A program made the translations under genes and the position numbers. From contig CM036626.1 of assembly GCA_020746105.1 (NCBI GenBank), positions 13,720,001 to 13,784,000 on the forward strand: a stretch of 64,000 bases of DNA, read 5' to 3'. The notes beneath the pieces are model-generated. The model saw only the letters and a program-made list of their open reading frames with translations, had not been told where the DNA came from and did no database searches. Every line of letters starts with the position of its first letter. The first letter of the stretch is position 1. The DNA comes from Trogon surrucura. Lineage: Eukaryota > Chordata > Aves > Trogoniformes > Trogonidae. Shown piece by piece: positions 13,201 to 28,200 of this stretch.

Positions 13201-16200
13201 AGCTCTTTAAAATCTAAGCATGTTCTATTAAATACCATCGTTCTCACCAGCCCTTTCAAAATCTTCCTCTTCATAAATCAGATGGTCTGTGGCCTCTTTT
13301 CCCCCTAGTTAGTATGTTTTAGATTGGTTATTTCTGACAAAGGCACTGACATTTTCGCTGAAGGCTTTCACAGTGAAATTAAAAATACACTTAAGTGACA
13401 CTGCAAGGAATGGTGTAAAGCAAATAGTGTTTTTCCAGTCCTCTCAGAAGAAGATGTGTACTTTTCTAATGCGCATGTCTACTACTTTGTGTATGTCTTT
13501 ATTGCAGAGGTTCCCTATTTTCTCAGTGACAGATAACAAAGGCTTTTATTTAATTACAGTTTCTTTGTGTTGTACAGGTGAGCACAAGATTCACTTTATT
13601 CCGGGAATGATTGGTCCCTTTCTTGGTGTTACACTTGTTCCACAACCAGAAGTCCGAAATATCATGATCCCCATCTTCCACGACATGATGGACTGGGAGC
13701 AGAGAAAGAATGGCAACTTCAAACAGGTGAAGTCACTTCCTAAGCATTTGCAGTGTTCTTTTTCCTGCTCTGTCTGCAATGTCCAGCTGGAAGCAAGGAG
13801 TTTGTATCTGTTGATCCATTTCTGACGGTGAAGATGCTGCTGTTTAAATCTGTAAAAGTAGAGCATTTGAAGTATAATTCACAAAACTATTACAAGACTC
13901 CCAAGACTATTTAAACAGTGTACTCTGCAGCAAGCTGCATTTCTCATGAACATAGAGAAGAGGAGCGATGTGCTCATCACATCGGAGATGAGAAAGAGAA
14001 AAGAATTTTGAAGTGCTGGGCCCTCACTGCTCCCATTGGTTTCACTTGGATTATCAGTCAACCATTAAATGGGTCAGACTGAGAACCAAAAAGGGAGATG
14101 TAAAGAGTTAGTCAGTGTCTGCAAAAACAGTGGTCTTTACTTTTCTGCCTTCAATTTCTGACTAGAAAGTAGAATTGTGTGATTAAATCATTATAGCGTG
14201 CTTTGAAACAGATTTCATGACTGTGTATTTTTTAAGAAATTATAGCAGCTTGCCTGGAATTTTCCTACCCAACAACAGTTCTGTAGCTCCCACCTGCACG
14301 AGCTCTGATTGTGGAACAGGGAGAGGAGTCTTCATCATTTTGTTGCCCAGTCACGGTCAGAGAATTGCTCACATTTTCCACACCAAAGAGACCCCTGAAG
14401 TGCAGAGTATCTGTAATGAAGGGTTGGTTTGAACTGGATCCTCAGATGACAGTGCTTCATTGTCATTGTGTTTGGGCAGTTCTGGGGGCAAGTATCTGCA
14501 GATAAGTGCTCCAAAGTAGTAAATACTTTAATATATATTATCATAATTGATGTGATTATTATCCACACACTCATTAAAATGCCAGATCTAATCTGTCATT
14601 TCAGGAGAATCACAGACCTTTTCCATAACCTGACTACTAAAGGTTGTGTGGAAAAGTATTACCCAGGAGCCCATGTTTTTCTTCCTCTTCAGCTCCCTTG
14701 ATTATTACTGTTATTGTTATTTGCTGCTGTTATCATTACTGTAGCATTTGATCAAGCTCCTCTTTTTGCTTGTTTTAGCATAACAATAGAACAGTCCCTG
14801 CTCTGGCATTTACACTTACAAATACCTATGGTCACCTTAAGCCTTTGGGGACCTGTTTATACTTTCTGTGTCAAGACGAACTCTTCATAATCTTAATTTA
14901 CTTTTTATATTTACTGATGTATTCTAAACCAGAGCTCCAAGAATATTTCTTAAAGTACCTGTGGAGCAAATCTCCACACGGTTTTATGAAGCATATATGG
15001 TAACTTTTTAAGCTTAAAGATGGAATAATTGTCTGTATTAGTGAGAATGAAATAAACAGCTAAATAGTATTTAAGCTAATTACCGTTGGGTGCTGTTGTG
15101 TGTGGTAGGGTGTTACGCCAGGCTGCAGGACAGGTGCGCTGCTGATTTCTGCCAAGCCATGGTAGATCACAAGCAAAGAGAGGATAGGTGGTATTTTTTA
15201 ATTTTGAGCTTCTCTTTTCTTTTTGAATACTAAATTGGTTGTCAGAAGATATAAAAATCCTGGAAAATCATTTTCAAGCCCTAATTTTTTTTTATAGTAG
15301 CTCATGTTATAACAAGGTTATTTTTTCAGTGATGCTGGGTAACAATGCAGTCTGATTCATGGGCTAAGTCAGTTCTTCTCTTAATGATTTCAACAACAAG
15401 AGCACTAACTCCATTTGTGTGCCACTGGGTGATTTGATTTTCCTTCTCATCTTTACTTCCTTTGCAATTTGGCAGCTAAAAAATGTAGAGAAACTCAAAC
15501 TATGCTTGTCTTTAACTCAGAGCGTGGTGCTGGTAACGCCAAGATCGCGGGTTCGATCCCCATTCAGCCCCCACGTGTTGCCTGATCTAGTTGAGAGGCG
15601 TCCCTGCCCATGACAGGGAGGTTGGATTAAATGATCTCTAGGGTCCCTTCCAACCTAGGCCATTCTGTGATTCTATGATTACATAAAAGCAAGCCATATT
15701 TCTACCAACAGTTTCAACCTTTACGAACCTCTGTCTTCATTAGCACTGGAAGTATGTTTTCTACAAGATTTCCAACACTACGTGCAGTTGTTCTGTTTAA
15801 TGTTAGATACATTGATTTCTGCACTTGAATTAATTTTATGTGAATATCTGATATCAAACTTAATAATAGGACCTATTAGTTGGGGAGTGTGTCAATGAAT
15901 ACCTATTCAAAACCTTTGTAAGGAAAGAGAAACCTGATGATACTGTTTTGACACTACATAAATAGGGTGAAAAGAGAATGCATCACATATTTAGAGAGGC
16001 CTGACAAAACTGCATTTAATGAACAAATGATACTCCAGCGTAATGGTGTCTGGATGACTGGAAATCAATTACCTACCAGCAGAACCATGTGACAGCAGAC
16101 CAGTGGCAATCATGCCATGAATTAGTTTCTCTGCGTGGATATTCTATTACAGTACAGAACAGAGTTTATCTGATACACTGGTTTGCAGAAAGTGTGTCTG

Positions 16201-19200
16201 ACTGATTTACTTGATAAGAGAATAAATTCCAGGAATTCCTGTGAAGAAGCAGCGTTACCTCCCCTGGGATGTTCATTTGGACCCTGATAAGCAAAAGGAT
16301 AACTTAGTTTCAGTCCTCCTATTTCACTGAAAAATGAGAAAAGTGTGTCTTTTTAACTGAGCCACAGAGAAATAAATCACACACAGAAGTGAGCAGCCCC
16401 AGGGCATGAGAAAAAAAATTCTTCCAGTCCTCTTAGTTGTTTGGAAGTCTTGTCTTCTACCTGACCTTGTAATCAATTGCTTCTTCATCCAGGTGGAAGC
16501 TGAGTTGATCGATAAGCTGGATAGCCTGGTATCTGAAGGAAAAGGTGATGAGAACTACCGGGAACTCTTCAGCCTGCTGTAAGCTATGCTGGTTTCTGCT
16601 CGCCCCGTGTTGTTCAGGGTCACTGAAAGAGTCAAAACAGTAGCCTGTGCAGCCACAGCTACCGTGCTGATCCTCAGGGACAGCAGGGAAGGGCTTTCTC
16701 GCCCACAGCTCAGTGCAACAGAAATATGTCACTCTAAAGAATAGTCAAAATAGTCACTAAAAAGGATATAAAAATCTAAATTCTTCTTTGTCTTCCTTCT
16801 GTGAAATCTAACTTGAGGCTGCACAGATAAGTAGTTATGATCCTCCTATCAAAAACTGATGTGCTAGATGAGCCAGTGCCTTTGTTTTTACATAGCAGTA
16901 AGGGAAATCATGGCCTTAGGATTGGTTAGAGAAACAGTGTGCTACCAGCCCTGGTTAGAGCTAAAGAAATTTTCCTCAGCATTCCTTTTGCCTCTTCCAG
17001 TTTTTGAAGGTCATGTTTTGGTTGGCTTAACAGTTGTAAGTTTCTTCCACCAGAGTTCCATCATGGCACTGTATTTCCACTCATTTTCACACCAAAAATC
17101 CAGTAACTTGTAAGGATAAACCTAAAGAATTTACATCTGACTTTCCACTTAAGAGACAGATCAGTGATCAAAGATACGTAAATTTCATTGCCAATAATTC
17201 TAGTTTATTTCAAAAGGACTTACTTTGAACTCTGAGAGTCCACGCTGTAGAGATAATTAGCAAAATTTCGGTTATATATTTCAGGCAATTTTACGTGGTC
17301 CTCAGTAGCATGCTGGCAGTTTGAGGCATAACGCTTTGATTCGCCAGAACCCATAGTTATATTTCTGAGTTTACAGTTGCACATTCATTCATTCTGAAGA
17401 CGGGTAAGCCTGCCCATCCTGTATGCTTAGCCTTAGGAAGCATGTAAATGGATTCACTTTCGATTTGTGCATCTTCAACCTTAGGCAGTCTGACACTACG
17501 TGGACAGATAACGTAAGTCTATTTCAGGGATAAAGGAAAGAAAATTATTATTTTTTTAAATTTATTCACCTGGCAAGAGGAATATTGTTCCATTCCTTTG
17601 CCTCAGGTGAAAACATTTGTCATCTGAAATGTTAAGAATTCAGGGATTACAGCTCATTACTGTTTTTCTAGATGGTGTGATTGGACGTATTTCCAAGAAA
17701 CAGAGCCTGAAAGTCCAGCAACCTTTTAGCTTGTATTTGTTATTAACTTTTTTGAGAACAATGTGAACTTAAAGGAAACAATTGCACAATTCTACGAAGT
17801 TAATAAATGCTGTGTGAAATAAACAGTGTACCCTGAATTCTACTGCCTCAGCTATACTGCTGAAATGAGAACTGGCTTCCTCAGCTGGGGATCATTCCAG
17901 CACAGAAGAGTTTGCCTCTTGTGAGGACATCTGTGACACCCAACAGAATTCTTTCCTCTTGTCAGTGTAACAGTAGCAAGTTCTTTGACAGAAGAGGCAC
18001 CTTCAGGAAACTAGCATATAAACTGTCTTTTTTTTTTTTCACTTAAATGTTACTTTCAATGCTCTCACTCTAGCCTTCTTATCCTTCACAATTGTCTCAG
18101 CTCCCTGTATTGTCTAGTTTGCTGAGATGATGATTGCCTTTATTTACTTCAAGCTTCAATAAATTGTGACTCAACATTGGTTGGTTGGTTGCTGATTAGA
18201 GACGAAAATTTATGTGGAGATGGGCAAAGAAGAAGTATTTGCCTTAGGTTTACAATCCCAACTTCTGACTGCTGTCAGCAGTGTTTAAGCTGCCGGGTGC
18301 TAATAAGTGTTGCCACAAGCTTTGCTCTTTTTTATATATTTTAAATGGCAAGATAAAGATATTTTTCATTCTCTTGTCAATTCTGTAATTTCCTTGTCTT
18401 TACTTCACGCTGCCTGGAGTAGAACCCAGCTCTTTGGACCCTATCCCAGGTAAGTAGCGATTCTGTGAATTTGTGTTACGAGGGAGAAACTGAGTTGCCT
18501 GCAGGTGCCTGCACACACCGTGCCATTTCCCTGGAAGCCTCATCTGTGCCTTTCCATCTCCACACAGCTTGCTGGAGAAGATTGAGCAGGAAACATGGCG
18601 GGAGACGGGAATCTCTTTCGTTACATCAGTTACTCGTCTCATGGAGCGTCTGCTTGACTATAGGTATCTGGCAACAACAGTAATACACTCTAAGGTGGTA
18701 AAGAGATGGTACCAAATTTCTCTTCCACGGGGAGTATTTTTGTTGTTTATCAAGCTGCAGCCTTCTCTGATGGCAAGTATTACGTAAGCAAGCGTAACTC
18801 AGTGCTGCTGGGTTCTGAGCAAAACTCCCAAGTCCACATCTCTAGAGCCTTAATTCTCGTTCCTGATAATGGCACACATAAATTGATCTTTTAGTTCATA
18901 GTTTTGTAACAAGGTTTAATCAGGTTGCTAAATGATTAATCCCTTCCACCACCGAAATCATCTCGCCTAATTTGGCAAAAGAGATGGTAAATGCAAGAAT
19001 GAGCTGAAATGCCTTGCTGAACAGAGATGTGCTGAATGCCTCATCTGCACCCACGGGGTTGGGAAACTCTTCATCCGACGAGAGTCCCACGTGTCAGCTG
19101 GTGACTCGTGTGCAAGACTCCGCTACACATCCTTTGAATTTAGGCTGAATTTACACGTCCTTTGAATTTAGGCTGAAGTTTGCAGGACTATTGTGTCAAC

Positions 19201-22200
19201 ACAGTTGAGCTTTGACTCAGTTACAAGAAAATATTTTAACTTCCCATATATGCTCATACACATACACTCTCAGAGTTGTTTTTATGGAATGACAGACAAT
19301 TTGAAACTATGTAGAACTGCCCCAAGTATTTCTACCTTTAACCTACTAACAAGAGTTCAAAGAAATTTTTCTTCTGTGTCACTGCTTCCAAAATTTTGTC
19401 TGTTTTTCGCAAATGAATGAATGTGACTTTTTCAAGTCAAGATTAGTGATTTCTGAAACCTTTAACTTTCTGTACTGCTTGAATAAATATACTCCAGAAA
19501 CTAAAGAAAAATTTAGTGATTTAACTTACCTATAAAAATGTTATTAATCTAGTCTAAATTTCTCCGATGGCATCTTTCAGCATGCCAGCACTACACTGAA
19601 ATGATGAAAGCCACTGTCTGATTTGTGCTCAGATTCTTGTAAGAATCATTTCAGGTGCTTGTTCTCAGATGCAGACATGTAAGAGGACACTCAGTTCTCG
19701 TATCGCCGAAACGTTAATATAGAAATCTTTTGTAGTGGAACTTTATAAAATATTATTAACTGTTGTTTGTGATTCTCTGGAGGATAACACAGCTTGTACT
19801 TGATTTTAAAAGGACTTTTTTTGCAGATGTATATTTCAGCATTGCTTTGCTTTCTTAGGGACTGTATGAAAGGAGATGAAACAGAAAACAAGAAAATCGG
19901 CTGCACCGTTAACCTTATGGTAACGATGTTTCCTTTATCTCCTCGTGATACTGTGCAATGCTGTAGAAACGGGGATAGGAATCTGTGTCAGGCAAGCGTA
20001 GCTTGGGAATCCGAGCGCTGGGGTAACAGAACAGAGCAACGGGGGTTGTGAGGTTCCCCTGGAGGTCTCTGGTCCAACTCTTGGCTTAAAGCGGCGCCAA
20101 ATAGGTCAGGTTCCTCAGGGCCCTGTCCAGCTGAGCTCTGACTATTCCTGTAACAGAGGTTTTACAGCCTCTCTCACCCTTTCTTTCAGGTTTTGACTAC
20201 CTTCATTTTGAAATAAACTCATGACACGGTAAAATTAGTGTGTTAAATCAGTGTGAATGTGAGAAGAATTATCTCTTCTTTTACATTAATAATATATCCT
20301 CTTTTAAATACCTTCATACATACAGAGATGCTGCTGATTGTCTGGAATATAGGAGAGTCGATAAGATAACAACTGTCTCTTCAATTTCACAGAATTTCTA
20401 TAAATCTGAAATTAACAAGGAAGAGATGTACATCCGCTATATCCACAAGCTGTGTGACATGCACTTGCAGGCTGAGAACTACACAGGTGAGTAAAACATC
20501 ATATGGGGTCTGTTTGAAATCCTGGCAGAAGTTTTTGACTCTCCCACTGTTTTACTCTAACATCGGATCCATTCTTCTGGGAAAAAAAGTATTAATCAGT
20601 TACGGTGGTTGGGAAGACAGGAAACTGAGGTCCAGCCCATTCCGTCACGTGAAACAATTTATACCCATGCCCATAGGACTATTTGGTTGCACCTCGGTTT
20701 TTACATTAAAGTATGCTATGTGGAACACTGATCAGAAAAATCACAACAGTGGAATCAAAATTAGAGGAAGATTAATATCACGAAACCACCACTATATTTT
20801 CACCTGTCATATTTCCTTGCATTGTGGTGTTTAGGGAGCACTTAAAGTTGTACAGACTCTATTTCTGTGCTGTCCGGGCTCTGCTTCCAGCTGCAGGCCC
20901 CAAATCTAGTTCCACATCTGAGTATGTGACTGTGCATTTATATCAAGTAGCTAGTGAAAAGAAACTGGACAAACTTCTACCTAAGAATCAGGTTCATCGG
21001 AAACAGCTTTGTGCTGCTGTTTTGTGTAATCGAGTAACGTAATTGATCATCTAAGACTTGAGAATTTTTTCTCAAATTGTAAATTAGAAATTCCAGACTG
21101 TTTAAGAAGCAGGTCTGGTGACCTTTCAACCTGTTGGCTGTACTTACTTGCTGTCATTGACTCAGTGTTCAATACTTACATTTCCAACAGAGGCTGCATT
21201 TACTTTGCTTTTGTACTGTGAGTTGCTTCAGTGGGAGGACAGACCTCTGAGAGAGTTCCTGCATTACCCATCTCAGTCAGAGTGGCAACGTAAGGAAGGT
21301 CTGTGCCGTAAGATTATCCATTACTTCAACAAAGGGAAGGTACGCCAACTTCTTCTCTCTTCCAGCAGCTTCCTTCCCTTTCCTGACCTAGGGCTTGCAG
21401 GCCAATCATCTCAGTTCAGTAGTCTGGAAGTAAATTTATATCAAAAGGTTTTATAACTTGACAAATTGCTTCCTGGCTCTCTGGATGAAAAAAACAGATG
21501 AGAAAATGGATATGAGTATTTCATTTTGCCTAGCATTTGGAATTAGTTTGATTAGACCAACAAAAAAAGTACCTTCATTTTATACCTTCTTATACTTCTA
21601 AACCAAACTTTGGATCACCTGCTGTGCAGAAAGCTCTGTGAATGCCGGTTCCGTAGCTCTCGGGGAGCAGGACTGCATTTTGTAGCAATCTATGCAAATT
21701 CCAGTGTTCTGACCCATGTCAGAACTTGGTTCTGTTTCTAACCTATAGCACTAAATGTCGGGCAATGCACTGTAGGAGTCCTTTTATTAAAAAAGGTTTA
21801 AGTCTTTTCAGTGGCTTTCGATTAAAGTGCAGTTCCATCTACTGCACAAGAAAATCAATACATTTCAATTTCACTTATTTGGTATGTTTTTCCGATATCT
21901 TTTTTTTTTTTTAATTTATTACTGCAGACATAGGTGTTATAGTCTCTTGTGTCATGGCATTTTGGGAACTTTTCAGAGGTGAACCTTAAAAGCGTTATTG
22001 TCTGTCAGAATATTTCAAGTTTTTTTTCCCTCTCTAGAAAACACCTTGCAGCTTATATTACTGGAAGATAATGTCCGTGTGTGCGCCTGAGGGTTGGTTT
22101 TGCCTGTGATGGCAGTGACAGTGACATTAAATACAAATGTGATTTGGATCCTATAGGGTTGCCATTCCAGATAATTCTTTCCTAGCCCTGATAACAGCAA

Positions 22201-25200
22201 GTTGCGTGTGGCAGAGATACTCTCTACAGAACCTGCAAAAGGAAGTCAGATTCCTGTGTGTAGGAAGAAATGGCCTGTTTGTGAGGAAGTGATTAGTGAA
22301 GAAGAATTATTTGAGGCGTGAGAGGACAGAATGTTCTTTTGCCATAATACTGCATAAGGTTCCCCATTAAGTTTCAGAAATTTTCAGGGATTTTCAGACC
22401 GCACTTAGATATCAGACAGTACAGTACTGCGATATTTGCACAAGACATGTAAAAACGACCAGACTATGTAAAATAAACCTATGTTTTTGACAAAAATCAG
22501 GCAATCCGTATACACACTGAAGGGGCATAAAAATTTGATGGATGTCATTTTGCTATAAAACTCCTAACAGATCCCCTTGAGCTTTTTCCCCACTGGATGT
22601 TTTTGAAGTTATTTGACTTTGTGTTTTAATCCTCCTTTATTATAAATGGTAGCTGAATGACTAAATAATCCACTTAAGCGGTATGTATGCCACTCAAACT
22701 GTGGAAGTGAAAGATCCTGAGAAGCCAAATCCTCCTGCTGCTTTTCAGCCCTCTTTTCGGCTGCTGTGTAACAGGGAGCTCAGGGGATGGAAGAAACTTG
22801 CTTCCCTAAACTTGTCTCTGATAGTTTCTGCACTGCCCTAAGCTGGTCGCTCCTCGGGTCCCGAAGAGCGGAATTTGTTGTTGCAAGTCCTTTCAGTTGC
22901 ATTCCTGTAGTTAAGTTTCTCACACTGCTCCTGGCATCTTCCACTAAGTAAGGGGGTCAAAGTAGCACGAAAAGAGTGTAAAAGTTCTACATTTGTTAGC
23001 GGGAAAATTTGCTCAGCACAGGAGAGGGAGAAGCCTGTGGCCACAAGACTGCCTGGTGAGGCTGACACAAAGGGCTTGCCAGTGGAGGGCAAGGAGCGGC
23101 GCGGTGGCCCAGGGCAGGCGCTGCAGCGCTGTGCAGAATTCCCGAACTCCCATTCTCAGGGCTGTGGCTGCAGCCCCTGTGCTCAGAAGGAACAAGGTGT
23201 TCCAAAGCCCATTTAGGCTTCACTCTGGTCGTATGCCCCTTCCCGCTGATGTCTGCTACACTGTGAACTGGTCTATGGCTCAGTCAGCAGTGTGTGCAGG
23301 TGCATAACTGCAAAGGAAGATTTACCTTTTTTTAACTCACAGGTATTATTTTGTCTGTTATAACTCGATGTTTTCTAGTTGAAGAAGACCGTGAATGGAA
23401 CAGTTTGAACCTGACTGATCATGCTTCTGGACAGAAATAGCTTGAAAACTGCACCACCTTTTTCTGCCCAGTTTATTGCTAGATTGTATTAGCTAAAAAT
23501 ACACAGTGTGTATTCATTCTCCATACTGCCAGCCAAGTGCTGTGAGAGACCCAAAGCCGTTCATTTTTAGATCATGTACTCCATAACCAATATTTGAACT
23601 AATTTCTCTTGTGCACCCTCATGTGAATCATATTTCCGATAGAAATCTGCACATCGAGATGTGCGTAGATACGGGTTGCCATTCATACATGTTGGTGGTC
23701 TCTGCACCTCCTTGTGTGCAGTCAGCAGCGCTCAGCTGGGAGCTGCTGGTGCCATTGGAGAAGGCTGCAAAAAATGTCACGTGAATGTGCTTTTGAAGTG
23801 AAGGACATAATATAGAACATGCAAATAGATCTGATGTCAGCAAAACAGAAAGCGGTAACAAGGGAAATTAACAGTGGAGACATTAGGAAATTATTTGAAG
23901 GGGTAAGAATGGTGCTTTAGAGGGAAGTGACACTTGTGTAGCACATGGAGTTACTTATTAAGTCTCTATGCTGTTAAGATGGTACTCATTAACATCACAT
24001 ATTTTAAAACAGAATCCCAGGGGCTCAGATACTCATTCATTCTCTTTCAAATATCTGCAAACTCTCTTTTCTCTCTAAGGAGTTACCTGTATATTGTGTT
24101 TATTGACTTCTGTATCTCATACCTACGGAAAATTCCGTGAGCACAGTGGAATGTCGGGAAATCCAACTGAAACAAAGAGAAAACCTGAGTTAGGATGACA
24201 CGAATAGTATCAGTGTGCATGCAGAAGAGCTGGCATAAAGAGAAATAAGATGTGGTTGTGTCTTGTTAATTGAACCCACATGGGAAAAGGAGCATGAAGA
24301 GGTTTCATCTCAAGGATCACTGGAGGGAAGAGAGCCAGCTACCTTCCTGCTTCTATCTGGAAGACAGATTAGAGTTAGGCAGACTTCAGCTACAGCTGAA
24401 GTGAGACACTGCTCACACTCCGTGTGGCAAAAGCCATTTACCCCTGGCCAGACGTTTCAGAAAAGACTTTACCATTCTTTTAAATAAATACAGATCAGCT
24501 AAGGTCTGAAAACCTGTTGTAAGGAATGTTGAACCCTATAAAAAAAAGCAATTGTCTTTGTGTTTCCAAACAGAAAGACAGTGGTTTATGTTGTTGATCT
24601 CAGTTCAGTGTATCAGTTTGTATGCCATGAACTTTGACAATGCACAGCAAAAATCTTGTTAACTTGAGATCGCAAAAACCTGAGCAACTGGTCTTTCCGC
24701 TCATTTCCTGTTGTATATATTTATCTAAATAAATGTATGTAAATAAAGCTCAGGCTTCCCATCATCCCAAGCTGCTAATGCTGTCAGAATATTTAACTGA
24801 TTCTGAAAGAATCTTTTATTTAGCAAGTTATGTAAGTTTTTGTAATTAATTGAAGCTAATGAGATGCAAGATCGTTATTTTTGCCTTTTTAGTTCTTACA
24901 GCTACTCCTTATTAAAAAAAAAATTTTGTGCTGTTGCTATTCAGAAAAAAAAGCTGTGCTGGTATTAAGTGTGAGAGAACAGACACTGCAAATGTGTGTG
25001 CAGGAAGAGGAGCACTGTAACGTACCTGATATAATAAATCCAGCAGTGTAGAGATTCCCTTTTTTCAGTGAAAGTACATGTAAACAGAAAAACTATTTCT
25101 TAAAAATTTAGATGATAGTGGAACTCACGTGTTCAATTTTTTTCACTACAGCAGGGTCCCATTTAAAACAACTGGCACGTTAGCCCAGTAATGCTTAAAA

Positions 25201-28200
25201 GTTAATCCCGTAAAGGCTCAGCTGAGACCCCGGGGTTCTAGATCCTTTACATAAGCCTGGTAAGAAACAGTCAGTCCCCCAAAAGGCATCCAGGCGATGC
25301 AGGTAAAGGATGAGGGGAGAAGAGGTTTCAGTTCAAGAGTGTGAACTGAGCACTCTAAAAAGTGAAGTGAGGTCCCAGGGGAGTCTCTCTCGCTGTGAGC
25401 ATGCCCAAACTCAGACTCTTTCTTCCTGCCTCGGAGGGCGAGGAATAAGGTGTCCTGGAAAGGATTTACTGTGTGCAGACTGCGAGCTGAAGAAAGGAGT
25501 TTTGCTTTCAGTTCTGACTATGGATATTCACTCGGTGCAATAACGCAGGTCAGCTCTGAGGATGTTTTCCCATTGCTTGATGGTTTTGTGCTTTCGGCAG
25601 GAAGCAGCAGCCCTGGGAAGGGGAGTGCTTCGCCGGGGAGCTAAACCCTAGGGCTTTACTCAAGGGAGTTGCAGTGCAGAAAGCAAGAGATATTGGGGTG
25701 GGTTAAAGTGGTGTCTAACAAGAGGAAAACTTGCATTATCTTTCTCCAAATAAGTTCCCAGTCTCATGAGTAAACTGTCAGTATCAAGCAGTACGTGTGT
25801 GTCATTTCACTGGAACACAGGCCTCCGTTACCGTCTCAAAGAGGGAATTAATCTGATCTTTGACAGAAACTGTTTCATGACATTGCATTTTCACATGTAA
25901 GCCCTGGCATTTCATACCAAATGAATTCCCAGAATCGAGTTTCCATATTCCTCTAAGCTGAGCTGGCAATAACATTCTGTTTGCTGTGAGTGTGATTTGC
26001 TTTGGTTTCACAGAGTTGGGAGTTTGGGATCCCGCTGTGCAGAGAACTGGCCATACAGTATGAAAATCTCTATGATTATCAGAGCCTCAGCTGGATTCGG
26101 GTAAGTAGCAGCAGTTCCTCTCCTTGCAGACTCTCGTCTCCTTCCCTGGGATTTTGGTTTCCTGTCAGAACATCACGAATTTAAAAAATAATCACATTCC
26201 CTATACAGCTCTATGCATTTGGAGTGACTTCTTTGCCATTGATTCTTTTTGATGACTTTGTAGGTCCCCTGAAATCCCACGAGTATATGGAGACAGCACA
26301 CATGTAGGAGCTATTCCACATATTTACATATTTTTGCCTAAAATAATTTTTTTAAAGAAAAAATATATATCAACGTTTCAGTTTAATTCCAAAAGTATCA
26401 AGGACAGCTTGACAGTTGACATGAGAGGAACAAGAGAGGAAGAATGCAGAAGGCAAACATTTATGGCGTTCTTGTCAATTAACAAGAATCTGGTCCTCTG
26501 GTAAAACCAAACACATGATGAAACCAGGGCACATTTGCAGCATCAGGCTTTAATCAGAAAGAGTCAAAGTTCTGGTTGTTACTTAAAAGCTTTACGAATA
26601 TGAAAATAGTTCATCTGCTTTTGTCCCCTGGGGTAGCATGCATATATCCAAATTTAAGATTTATGCTATGTGGATGTATTCATATACACACTGGTTTAAA
26701 ATCTCTTTAAAAGTCAAATTTATTCTCATCTGGAGATGTCTGTCTAAGTAGGTCTCATGAACTGCACTTCTGAAGAACCTCTTTTCTTCAAAGTGGCCCT
26801 GAAGAGAGTGCGGGTGACCATCGGGGCTGCGTGCTCTTTTGTTGTAAACATCTAAAATAGAGCACTGTGAAAATTTATGCTGGTGTACAGGAAATACCAT
26901 ATCTGTGAAGTGATCGTGAATGATGAGCAAACGAACTTATTAAAGGCTTAGTCAGGTAGTGCATCAATACCTTCCTAAAATATCAGTAAATTAGGTGTTC
27001 TTGCCGCCTCTTTATTATTTGGATTTAATCAGCTGGCAGGTGAAGAGCATCTCAGCTGATCACTATAACCAGTTCATCCTTTTGCTCACTTGTGTGTGAT
27101 GTCTTTTTTGTTCAAGTTTCCTAAAACTGTGTTGACCTGAACTAACTTGAGTTTCTCCCCCACCCTAAAGAGTTGTTCCTTTATGCCGTTCATGTCATTC
27201 AACACATCCCTTTATTCTTCCTGCAATGACTTTGGAACCTTCTCCATTCTAGAACAGGAAGTGGTTTGTGCGGGAACCAAGAACAAAACCTTGATGCAGT
27301 ATTCTCGGTCAGAGCTGCCGTCAGGGTGCTCCGCAGTGGAAGCAATGATGTCAAACTGATTCTTCTCCTTCAAAAGCTCTCTTTGTGCGACAGTGAAATT
27401 CCTGTGAGCCCTTCAACTGAGATTCAGCTTGCCAAGGGGGCTTGAAATCCCACTCTTGGCATAAATGCTAGCACAGTGCCACAAAACTAATAACCAGAAC
27501 TACGTTTTTCAACCCTTCCCCCCCCCCCCCTTTTTTTTCCATGTTAAACCCACTGGTGCACAGAGCTGTAGATTTAATTTTGTTTCATCCTTTTTCATGC
27601 CCCTCAACTCAATTAAGGCAAATGCAGTTGGATTGATATAATTTTCCAGACGGTGGTATAGATTTTGAGCTGTAGGAGAGAACAGGACACTGTGAGTCAG
27701 GCAACATAGATCTTAATCTCATCTTTGCCATTAATTCTGCAATACGAAGAAAATTACGTGCAAGACCTGTTTAATTTAAAATGAGACACAACAGAAAAAA
27801 ATTCGCATGTCATCTCCAGAAATGTAAAATGAGTACGATGATACTACAGTCTGTTCCACCATGTAGACTTTTTAATTGATAATTTTTATCTTTAGAAGAA
27901 TTCTAGTCTTCTCATAAAAAACTGTGGGGGCAGAAGGGTAATGTGATATTTTCGTGTGTCTTTTGATTCTCATGTTTTATGTGCAGCTGTAAGGGTCTGG
28001 TGACAGTTATCTTTTTTCCTCCATAGAAAATGGAAGCTACCTATTACGATAACATCATGGAACAGCAGCGCTTAGAACCTGAGTTTTTCAGAGTTGGCTT
28101 TTATGGTCGGAAGTTCCCATTTTTCCTGCGGGTAAGCCGGACTTCAAAATAGGACAAAGTGACCAGGCTCAGAGTAGCAGTTAAAGCTTTGTATTTCTGT

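Noticed and set aside
15500-15572. Functional tRNA-Ile gene
   Set aside because: The D-arm/A-box region is shortened, the 5' acceptor stem does not pair, and the sequence runs directly into a CR1 tail. It is a SINE head.
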